Made by a program: the position numbers and the translations under genes
The notes under the pieces: generated by a model
What the model was told of the DNA's origin: nothing
What the model saw: only the letters and a program-made list of their open reading frames with translations
The model's database searches: none
Assembly: GCA_031411235.1 (NCBI GenBank)
Contig: JANOAR010000080.1
Coordinates: 1-31,305, forward strand
DNA from: JANOAR01 sp031411235
GTDB taxonomy: Bacteria > Verrucomicrobiota > Verrucomicrobiia > Verrucomicrobiales > Verrucomicrobiaceae
Direction: 5' to 3'
Length of the DNA stretch: 31,305 bases
In this document: positions 1 to 9,700 of the stretch, one piece after another
Position numbering within the stretch: position 1 is the stretch's first letter
How the letters are laid out: the number at the start of each line of letters is the position of its first letter

Positions 1-85
1 CAGCGATGGGCTTGCCCAAGGCAAGAAGGCCGAGGGCCTTCTCCTTGAAGTCGGGGGTGTAACGTTGATAAGTTTTCTGGCTCAT
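1..85 (-). CDS. IS3-like transposase orfA, 5' end only (cut by window edge)
   Basis: The reverse strand from an ATG at 83-85 encodes 28 residues starting MSQKTYQRYTPDFKEKALGL and continuing LALGKPIA before the window ends. A Y-(T/S)-P-(D/E)-F-K-E-K-A-L start followed by L-x-x-G-K-P-I-A is characteristic of the N-terminal helix-turn-helix of orfA proteins of IS3/IS911-type insertion sequences, which bind the terminal inverted repeats. The rest of the element lies outside the window, so completeness and the second orf cannot be judged. The 237 nt between this gene and the next one (86-322) carry no convincing gene. One end of the IS probably lies in its first 40 nt or so, but I could not identify a terminal repeat or target duplication with only one side visible. 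Confidence 0.6.
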   Translation of the reverse strand, partial: MSQKTYQRYTPDFKEKALGLLALGKPIA

Positions 86-322
86 GGGTGTCTATGTCTT
101 GTTGGATTGCCCTTGGTCCAGAAATCTAGCGCACCTCATTCTGACTCGATGGCGGCTTTCAACGAGGGGGATGTGGCAGGCAATAGTCTTTGAAAATTTA
201 CAGGTGGCCCGCAGGTATTGGATGATCCTCCAAGCGACACAAGAGTGCTCATGTGGTCACGTTTGCCGGTGGCACCGTGTATTTGAAAATGATCTCGGGC
301 ACAGCGCCCTCCTTGCCCCGTA

Positions 323-3300
323 ATGATGCTTTTTATCCAAAATTTACAGAGATGGAAACACCGAAGCCAGTCTGCCTTACCCATGCTGGGAGGCCCGTCA
401 TGGCTTGTATTACTCGCGCTGCACGTTGTCGCATCAATCGTGCTCCAGAGCAGTGTGTGGGCTGAATCAACGCTCCAGTTTTTCAATACCCCGTGGGCGG
501 AGATCGCTGCTAAAATGCCCGAAATCGCCGAGGCGGGTTATGGTGCCCTGTGGCTGCCGCCACCGACCAAGGCCAGTAATCCGGGGAGCGTGGGTTACGA
601 TCTGTGGGATCCCTTTGATCTTGGCTCAAAAAACCAGCGAGGGGCGGTGAAGACGCGTTATGGCACTGCTGCGGAGCTGCTGCGGCTCGTCGAGACGGCG
701 CATCGCTTTGGCCTGCGGGTGTATTTCGATAACATCATGAATCACCGTGCCTTCGAGGTGCCGGGTTCGAGCGGGGACGTGCCTCGCAGCCTTTATCCTG
801 GGCTGCTGCCAGAGGATTTCCATCTGCGCGTCATGCCTGATGGCACGTTTCGGCGATGGGACAACACCCGCCTGTGGAGCGATGCCTGGCAGGTGCAAAA
901 CCTGGGTCTCGCAGGCTTGCTCGACCTCGCTCAAGAGCCTGGCCAGACGAATTTCAACTTTGGCGCAGAAGAGGGCGACAGTGTGCCGAAGCCCAAGTTT
1001 TTGCGCGATCCTGCACACCCCGAGCACTATTGCTACCTGCCCGATGGCACGTATGTCGGCTTTGGCAAAAGCAATGGCATTACCCCGGCGATGCTGCGCG
1101 AACATGCGGACTTTTACAGCGAGTATGTGCAGGACTACCTCTGCCGTGCGGCCCGCTGGCTGGTGGCTCAAACCAAAGCCGATGGGCTGCGACTCGATGC
1201 GGTGAAGCATGTGCCTGCGGACTTCTTTGGCAGCGACTTGGGCGAGGATAAGGACAGCAGCGATAAAGGTTACACCGGGCAAATTCAGCAGCAGTTCAAT
1301 CTCACGCATGGCTTCGCGGACAGCAATCATCGCGACTCTCTTTTTGATACCGAACTGCCACGCGATGATGCGATGCTCTTCGGCGAGCATCTCGGCGTCG
1401 CGCCAGCCTACGAGCCCTACATCGACGCAGGCATGAGGCTGCTCGATAATCCGCTGCGCGAGCAGCTCAATGGGCGCTTGGGCAATCCCGCCAGCGACTT
1501 GCTCGGTTATGATCAAGCGGGTGCGGGTGGCTTCTCGGCCTCGACTGGGGTGATGCATGCGCAGTCGCATGACAACGACGAAGCGAGGCATCGCGAGCTA
1601 CAACATGCCATCGGCCTACTCCGCGCTGGCATGGGACTCATCTACACCGATGGCAATCACCACGCAGGCGTGCTGGGCCAGAGCGGCGGAGCCTTCCCCC
1701 GCCATGCCAATACCGCCTTCCTGGGCCAAGGCAATGACCTGCGCATCCCCAATCTGCTCGCGCTGCATGAGCAGTTCGCACGCGGTTATCAAGTCGGTCG
1801 CTGGTCCGATGCTGACGTGCTCATTTGGGAGCGTCTCGACAAGCACGAGAATTCCAGCATGAGCGACGCGAGTGGGGTGACGATGCTGATGATGCTGAAT
1901 GACAACGTGGACGAAGGGCAAGTGCGCAACTTCACCCATAGCTTCGCGAGCAGCGACTACCTCTACAACTACTCGACTTACGGCGGGGGCTTTTACAAAT
2001 ACGCGAGCGAGTTGAGTTCTGTGATTGTGCCGCCCAATGGCTACTTTGTCTTCTCCCTGAAGAACCCCGACCCCTCCAGCCTCTGGCAGCAAGCGGGTGG
2101 TAGCACCATCAGCCTCACGCAGCATGGCGTGCCCGTGGGCACTGTCGCGGTGACGCGCCGCGATGGCGAGAGCGGCGATCCGGCTTTCAACGGAAGCTCA
2201 TTGCCGCAGTCATCACAGCCTCAGTTGGGGCAGGATAACTCGGCTACCGATTATGAATACACCGCTCTCATCCCCCGCGTCACCGATGCTTCGGCGGTGC
2301 GTTTCATCGTTCGCACCGATGGCTCCAGCGAGACTGTTCTAATGAAGCTCGATGGTGGTATCGACTTGAATGGTAGCGCCCATCCGAATGGCGATGCGCG
2401 TGATTATCCCCCTGGCATCGCTACGGATACCTTCCTCGGTTATGAGCGCCCCGACTTCGTCAGCCGCATCCATCCAGAGCTGTTTGCAGCGATGAATACG
2501 GAGGAGCACAACGTGACTGGCAGCAGCGGAGCAGAGGCTTTCACCACGGCTGGTGTGGCCATCGCAGGAAGCGAAAATAGTAAGTTTGGCGATGGCAGCA
2601 CCGCCTCCTTTTTATACCACGATCCCGTCGCTCTCGTGGGCAATGTGACGCCTGTGCGCCAGCAGTTCGACAAGGCCCATCATGTCCTCTGGGCCAAGGC
2701 CAGCAACGTCGGCCACGGTTACAAGATGCACCTCTACTACGTGCCAGACGGCCAGCATGAACCGCAGGGAGCCGCAGGGCAGGCGCTCGCCCACACCAAG
2801 GTCGTGGAGATGAACTACAGCCACGGTGATGACAATGGCAGCTCTGACTGGTGGCGCACCAACGATGGCAGACTGCCAGCCGACTTCACGCCAGCCTCAA
2901 AGTACAAGATCGGCATCTACAAGGACTTCGCGCCGAGTTGGCAGCCCCTGAGTGCAGGTTCAGTCGCGCGAAAGCTCCAGATGATGACAACCTTCCAAAC
3001 CCGTGAGCTGAATCTCGCCGCGCTCGCCATTCACCCGCACAATGATAATGCCAGCACGCAGACAGGCTTGGCGGAAGGCTTCCACATCATTCGTGCGCGA
3101 GCCTTCCTGGATCGCCATGGACGGGCCAGCATCTACAACACCTTTGCCACCACATTCTACTACGACACCCAGTCCCCCACGGGCGAGGTGAGCTATCCGG
3201 CACGCGATGGCGAGAAGGTCGGTCATGGATACACGGTTGTCGTGCGCAGTGATGCGAGCGTGACGGAGGTCTGGATCGACCTCGGCGCAGGCAAGTGGGC

Positions 3301-3679
3301 TCAGGCTTCGGAGGTCTCGCCATCGCTCACCATCACGCCCAGTAAGGCGGCCTTTGAGAAGGAGTGGCGCTATCGCTTGGAGCAAGCCCCTGCCGCTGGC
3401 GAGCAACAACTGCGCGTGCGGCTACGCGAAGTTTCCTCCGCTACTCGCGAGCATTTCAATCTCTCGGATGACGAGGGGCATTACACCACACTGATCGGCA
3501 AAGTGATGTTCATAGGCCATGAAGCGAAAGTGTCCATGACGGATTTTATTCCAGCCTCTCAGGTTAAGCCAACTTTTGGCAATTTAGCTAATGTGGCCCT
3601 CTCGCCTAACATCACTGCCTCCAAGCTTGTCAGAAGAAAGAGTCTTTCTCCCAACATGACACGTTCCATTGCTCCGTGA
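323..3679 (+). CDS. Secreted GH13-family alpha-glucanase homologue, short paralogue of the next gene
   Basis: This 1118-residue protein has a basic n-region (RWKHR) and a hydrophobic core at about residues 27-45 ending at VWA, a Sec signal peptide. That basic region favours the start at 323 over the ATG at 383; neither has a clear ribosome site. The GH13 TIM-barrel motifs are present: region I DNIMNH (from D136), region II GLRLDAVKH (putative nucleophile D292), region III GEH (putative acid E355) and region IV SHD (D417). An amylase-type hydrolase on alpha-1,4-glucan is therefore likely; the exact linkage and subfamily cannot be read. Residues from about 500 to 1060 are beta-rich accessory modules colinear with the next gene. 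After HYTTL near residue 1060 the sequence diverges completely from the paralogue and ends in an unrelated tail of about 55 residues, so it lacks the calcium-binding and GH57-like parts. It probably arose by tandem duplication and truncation, but remains an open frame with intact catalytic residues. Confidence 0.85.
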   Translation: MMLFIQNLQRWKHRSQSALPMLGGPSWLVLLALHVVASIVLQSSVWAESTLQFFNTPWAEIAAKMPEIAEAGYGALWLPPPTKASNPGSVGYDLWDPFDLGSKNQRGAVKTRYGTAAELLRLVETAHRFGLRVYFDNIMNHRAFEVPGSSGDVPRSLYPGLLPEDFHLRVMPDGTFRRWDNTRLWSDAWQVQNLGLAGLLDLAQEPGQTNFNFGAEEGDSVPKPKFLRDPAHPEHYCYLPDGTYVGFGKSNGITPAMLREHADFYSEYVQDYLCRAARWLVAQTKADGLRLDAVKHVPADFFGSDLGEDKDSSDKGYTGQIQQQFNLTHGFADSNHRDSLFDTELPRDDAMLFGEHLGVAPAYEPYIDAGMRLLDNPLREQLNGRLGNPASDLLGYDQAGAGGFSASTGVMHAQSHDNDEARHRELQHAIGLLRAGMGLIYTDGNHHAGVLGQSGGAFPRHANTAFLGQGNDLRIPNLLALHEQFARGYQVGRWSDADVLIWERLDKHENSSMSDASGVTMLMMLNDNVDEGQVRNFTHSFASSDYLYNYSTYGGGFYKYASELSSVIVPPNGYFVFSLKNPDPSSLWQQAGGSTISLTQHGVPVGTVAVTRRDGESGDPAFNGSSLPQSSQPQLGQDNSATDYEYTALIPRVTDASAVRFIVRTDGSSETVLMKLDGGIDLNGSAHPNGDARDYPPGIATDTFLGYERPDFVSRIHPELFAAMNTEEHNVTGSSGAEAFTTAGVAIAGSENSKFGDGSTASFLYHDPVALVGNVTPVRQQFDKAHHVLWAKASNVGHGYKMHLYYVPDGQHEPQGAAGQALAHTKVVEMNYSHGDDNGSSDWWRTNDGRLPADFTPASKYKIGIYKDFAPSWQPLSAGSVARKLQMMTTFQTRELNLAALAIHPHNDNASTQTGLAEGFHIIRARAFLDRHGRASIYNTFATTFYYDTQSPTGEVSYPARDGEKVGHGYTVVVRSDASVTEVWIDLGAGKWAQASEVSPSLTITPSKAAFEKEWRYRLEQAPAAGEQQLRVRLREVSSATREHFNLSDDEGHYTTLIGKVMFIGHEAKVSMTDFIPASQVKPTFGNLANVALSPNITASKLVRRKSLSPNMTRSIAP

Positions 3680-3724
3680 CAGCGACCCCCGTTCATCATT
3701 GAATCCCATCCCGTGTCCGCTGTT

Positions 3725-6700
3725 ATGCCATCTCTATTCCATTCAATGCGCTCTCTGGCCCCTAGCTTCAAGCGCCGCAACAGCGTCGCCGCCAGACCTA
3801 GCACGGCAAAAAGCAGCGGGCTAAAGCCCAGCACTACTCTACTCTGCATCGTCCTCGCACTCCTCCTGCCGCTCGCTGCGAAAGCCGAGACGATGGTACA
3901 ATACTTTAATACAAGCTGGACTGAGATCACCGCCAAGATGCCCGAACTCGCCGAGGCTGGCTATGGTGCGATCTGGCTGCCGCCGCCGACCAAGGGCAGC
4001 GGTGGGCTGAGCGTCGGCTATGACATGTGGGATCCCTTTGACCTCGGCTCCAAAGACCAGCGCAACTCGGTGCGCACGCGCTACGGTACCGAGGCCGAGT
4101 TGATCAAACTCGTCGAGACGGCGCATCGCTTCGGCATTCGCATCTACTTCGACAACATCATGAATCACCGCGCCTTCGATGTGCCCGGCTACAACGAAAA
4201 CACACCCATCGACACGTATCCCGGCATGGTGCCCGAGGACTTCCATCTGCGCGTCACGCAGGATGGCTTCTACCGCAAATGGGACAACACGCGCTCCTGG
4301 AACGACGCCTGGCAGGTGCAGAATCTCGGCCTCGCCGACCTCATCGACATCGCTCAAGAGCCCGGCACTACGAATCAAAACTTCGGCAGCAGCGAGGGCG
4401 GCACTTGGCCGAAAGTGAAGTTCATCCGCGATCTCACACGGCCCGAAAACTACTGCTACCTGCCCAATGGAACTTATGTCGGATTCGGCCCCAACAACGG
4501 CATCACCACGGCCATCCTGCAAGCCAATGAGAGCTTTTACAGCGAGTATGTGCAGGACTATCAAAACCGCGCCGCGCGCTTCCTCATCGACCGCACTAAA
4601 GCGGACGGCCTGCGCCTCGATGCGGTGAAGCATGTGCGTGCCGACTTCTTTGGCGCGACCTATGGCGCGGGTAAAGACAGCGATGACTATGGCTACGGCG
4701 GACAAGTTCAGCGCCAGTTCAACATCTCGCGTGGCTTCAGCGACAGCAATCATCGCGACACTCTTTTCAACACCGAGCTGGGCCGCGATGATGCCATGAT
4801 GTTTGGCGAGCACCTCGGCGAACCTCCCGCCTACGGCCCCTACATCGACTCGGGGATGCGCCTCGTGGATAACCCCTTGCGCGAGCAGTTGAACAGCCGC
4901 CTGGGCAATGGTTACAGCAGCCTCGCGGGCTACGATCAGCCCGGTTACGGTGGCTTCTCTGCGGCTCAGGGCGTGATGCACGCGCAGAGCCATGACAGCG
5001 ACTATGCCGCCCGCCGCGAGCTGCAACATGCCATCTACTTCACCCGCGAGGGCATGGGCCTCATCTACACTGATGGCAACTACCAGGCCGAAACGCTGGG
5101 CGAGAGCGGCGGTGCCTTCCCTCGCCATGCCAATACCAGCTTCCTCGGCCAATGGAATGACCAGCGTGTGCCGAACCTCCTCCACCTCCACGATCAGTTC
5201 GCTCGCGGTTATCAAAAGGGCGCATGGAGCGATGCCAATTTCCTCGCCTACGAGCGCATCGACAAACGCGAGAACGGCAGCATGACCGACGCCAATGGCG
5301 TGACCATGTTGTTAATGCTCAACGATGACTATGACAATGGCCAGCGCCCCTTTGACCGCGCCAGCTTCTCGTGCAGCTTCCCGCCCAACGCCTACCTTTG
5401 GCAGTACGCACGCGGCTCCGCCAGCAACGGCGATAGCATGGTCGGCTTCTACGTCACCACACTCGATGCGAACAATGGCCGCAGCTATTTCCCCAGCAGC
5501 GTCATCGTTCCACGCGGCGGTTATTACATCTTCTCGTGGAAGAACCCCGACCCCAGCACGCTCTGGAGCGGCCACGGTGGCAGGCCCATCACGATCATGC
5601 AGGGCGGCGTCGAAGCGGGCACCGTGGCGGTCTCACGACGCGATGGCCCCAACGGCGACCCTGCTTTCAACGGCAATCCGCTGTCCGAGGCGGCACGTCC
5701 CATCCTGCCCGCCGACATCGTCACTACCGATTATAAATACACCGCAACCGTCCCACGCATCACCAGTGGCACAGCCGTGCGCTTCGTCGCACGCACCGAT
5801 GGCAGCGCTGAAAACGTGCTGCTCAAACTCGATGGCGGCATGAATTTAAACAGCCTCAGCCACGCCCTCGGCGACACGCGAGACAACCCGCCCGCGCTCA
5901 GCACCGATACCTTCCAAGGTTATGAGCAGCCCACCTTCGTTAGCCGCATCCATCCCGAGTTATTCGCTGCACAAAACACAGTGCGCTGCGACACAGGTAG
6001 CGCCGGAGCCGAGACCTTCACCAGCACCGGCGTGCTCGCGCAAGGCTATGCTGGCGGTGCCTACATCGACGGCAACACCGCTGCTTTTCTCTACCACGAT
6101 CCTGCCAATGTCGTCGGCAACATCAGCCCCACACGCAACCAGTACGATGCGACTGCCAACCAGCTATGGGCCAAGTCCAATAGCGTCGGTGGCGGCTACA
6201 AAATGTGGCTCTATTACACCAATGATCTCAGCAATGTCGAAGGCAGCGCGGGCCTTGGTAAAGCCACCACCAAGACCGTCGAGCTGCACTTTGATCACAA
6301 CGACGACAGCGGTGCCACCGACTGGTGGCAATGCACCCTTCCCGGTGATTTTACGGCCACCACTCGCTACAAACTCAGCCTCTACAAAGATGCCGCGCCC
6401 TCGTGGTTCCCCGGCGATGCCGCGAGTGCCACCCGCAAGCTGAAGATGCAGACCACCTTCCAAACCAGCGAGCGGAATCTGACCACATCGCCCTTCCGTC
6501 CGCACAACGATTACGGCGAGCAGCGCACGGGTTTAGAAGAAGGCTTTCACGTCATTCGCGCTCGAGCCTTCCTCAATCGACCTGGCCAGACGAGCATCTA
6601 CAACACCTTCACCCAGACCTTTTATTTCGATGCCCAAGCAGCCACGGGCGAGATTCGTTTCCCTCAAACCAACGGCGATACCGTGGGCGGCAACGAGTAT

Positions 6701-9700
6701 GGCTCCGTGATCCGCACCGATGCCAGCGTGACTGAAGTCTGGTACAACATCGACGACACCGACGCGAACAATGATGACAGCACCACCCGCTCCGTGAGTG
6801 GCAATGGCGGAGGCTTCGAGCCCTTCACCGATAGCAACAGCAATGGCCAACACGAGGTCACGGAGAAGTATCAAGACCTCAACGAAAACGGCGTCTGGGA
6901 CAGCACGCTCGCGACCTCATGGGTCAAGGCTAGCGAAGTCACACCTTCGCCCGCGATCACGCCGAGCAATGCTGCTTTCGTCAAAGAATGGCGCTTCACT
7001 TATGCCAACATTCCGCCCTCTGGCACCGCCACCATCAAGGTGCGGCTGCGCGAGTTGTCCTCGTCCGTGTATAAAGACTTCGCCCTCGGCGACAACGCAG
7101 GCCACTATACCACGCTGGAGCGCACCGTCACCGCCGCAGGCCCCGACTACCGCGTCTTCGTCGCCTATCCGCAGGCCAATGGCGACAGCGTCGATGACAA
7201 CTACGTGATGAAGGTCTTCTTCACCAAGTCGCTCGCCGACGGCCTCACCACACCGCAGCTCATTGAAAAATTCACCGTGCGCATCGGCGCGAACACCGAC
7301 GCCATCGGCGCCGCTATCGCCCGCGATGCCTTCACCATCGTCTATCACGGTAACGAATCGCCCTACCACGAACTGGCCATTCCACTGCACAATCTCTACA
7401 ACGACCAGCCCGACTACCTGCACAAAATCGAGGTCACGTATGACCGCACCTCACCCGCTGCCGACCTCATCACCACGCGTGTCGTGAAGGCTCTGCCCTC
7501 GTCGAAGCCCCGCGTCTCCATCGTCACACCACCCGAACTCGACAGCGATGGCAAGGCGTTTGATATCGTCCTCAAGGACAAACTCGCGCCCACGGCTGAA
7601 GAGCGCAGCTACATCGTTCGGGTCGCCACCAGCACCGATGCCACCGCTGTGACGCTGGCCGTCGTTAGCGGCAGCATCACCTTCAGCGCACCCGTGACGA
7701 GCACCGAAGCTGGCTCGAAATACTGGGATTTCACCTGGAGCAATATGACCGCTGGCACCTTCCGTTTCACTGCCACCGTCACCTCGCCCTTGGGCACCAA
7801 TATCGACAGCCGCCGCGCCACCGTCATTCTCCGCGATGTGCTCGCCGTGAATGCCAATGACCCCGATGACGACGACGATGGATTGCTCGATGCGGACGAA
7901 AGCACCGCCACGCCGTTGCCCAACGGCTACGCCACCGACGATGCCAAGTACAAGCCCAACGCCGAGCAGTGGACGAATGGCGAAGTCCACATTCACTTCG
8001 CCTATGGCCGCAGCAATCCTACCACGCCCGACAGCGATGCCGATGGCTTGCCTGATGCCTTGGAAGTCGGTTGGCGCAATGCCACCATCATCGGCGAAGC
8101 CTTCACCGACACGGGCTACGGCGCGACCAATACGGGCGCAGGCAATGGCGTCTTCGATTGGGATGACACCAATCTCAACGGCATCCACAACGTCGGCGAA
8201 ACCAGCGAGCCTTACACCGACACCAATGCCAACAACGTCTTCAACTGGGGCACCATTATTGGTCGCGATACCAATGGCGATGGCACGCCCAACTTCGTCG
8301 GCGACATTGACCCACCCTTCTTCAACACGCTCGACAACCTCGGCTTGGTGCCCGGTGTCAATACCGCAGCCGAAGGCGGCGACCGCAGTAAAACCCTGCG
8401 CGGCAGCATGACGGATCCCAACAATGCCGACACCGATAGCGACGGTATCAAAGACGGCATCGAGGACGCCAATCGCAATGGCTGGCTCGATGGTGATGGC
8501 GAGAGCATCCCGGCCAATTTCAACCCGTGGCTCGCCCGCAACTGGCCCAACGGCGTGCGCAATCCCGGCGAAACCTGGATCGAAACGAGCCCAACAAAAG
8601 CCGATACCGATGGCGATGGTGCCAGTGATGGCTACGGCGAAGACAAGAACTTCAACGGCCTCATCGCAGGCGACGTGAACAATGACCGAGTGTGGATCGC
8701 AGGCGAATTCTGGACAGAAACCGACCCGCTCAATATCGACTCCGATGGCGATGGTTTGCCCGACGGCTGGGAGATAAAATATGGTCTCGACCCGCTCGAC
8801 GATGGCACAATCAGCAGGCGCACTGGCCTCACTGGCGACCCCATCAACGGCCCCGCAGGCAACCCCGATGGCGACCTCTTCAACAACGGCCAAGAGCTGG
8901 CCAACGGCACCAACCCCAAGACGAATGACACCCTGCCGCCCACGCCTCCTGGAGCCATCGTCATCGGCCCCACGACCCCAAGCATTATCGCTGGCGGCGT
9001 GACTAATTTGCGCGATTTCACCGACTGGAAAATCGAAGACCTCATCGCTCTCGATGCCTATGAAGGCGACGGCAGCAACAACCAAGGCACCGATGTTTAT
9101 CCCGCTGGCGACGGCTATGATTCATCGCGCGATCTCGTCGCCTTCTACGCCCACGATGGTGGTGCAACGAGTGCGAGTGGCGATGGCTTGTTCCACTTCC
9201 GTGTCGATCTCGAAGACCTCAAAGCCTATGCCGAAGAGGCCAATCTCAATATCTACGTTGTCATGGATTTTGGCAGTCCCGCCGTTGGCGAGTATGCCCT
9301 GCCTGGCGACATCGACACTGGCACCGATATGCACTGGGAAGCGTGCGTGGCCTGCTACGCCACCGACAACGGTGCCGTCTTCGTCGATACCAATCACGGC
9401 AGCAACAGCACCGCCATCAATCAAGGGCTCGCCCCCTTCGGCGTGTTGACTCGCACTCAAGCCGATGCCGATGGCTTCAAGCGCAGCTACTTCAGCAGCG
9501 ACCTCGATGCTGTGGAGTTCAGCATCAGTCGCCAAGCCTTGCTCGATGCAGGTTGGAACGGCAACGCTAGCACGATCAATTACCAAGTCTTCACCACCAA
9601 GGATGGCACCATCAATAGCCCGGTTGGGGCAGGGGATCTCGGCGGGCGTAGCGACATCCGCGACAGCATCTACGACGACGTTATCGCGAGCGCTTATTGG

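Noticed and set aside
3839..9085. Long minus-strand open frames (458 residues at 3839-5215, 544 residues at 7451-9085)
   Set aside because: They are antisense to the large glycosidase, whose catalytic motifs and repeats are unmistakable. The translations are rich in V, A, G and I without domain patterns, as expected for shadows in GC-rich DNA.
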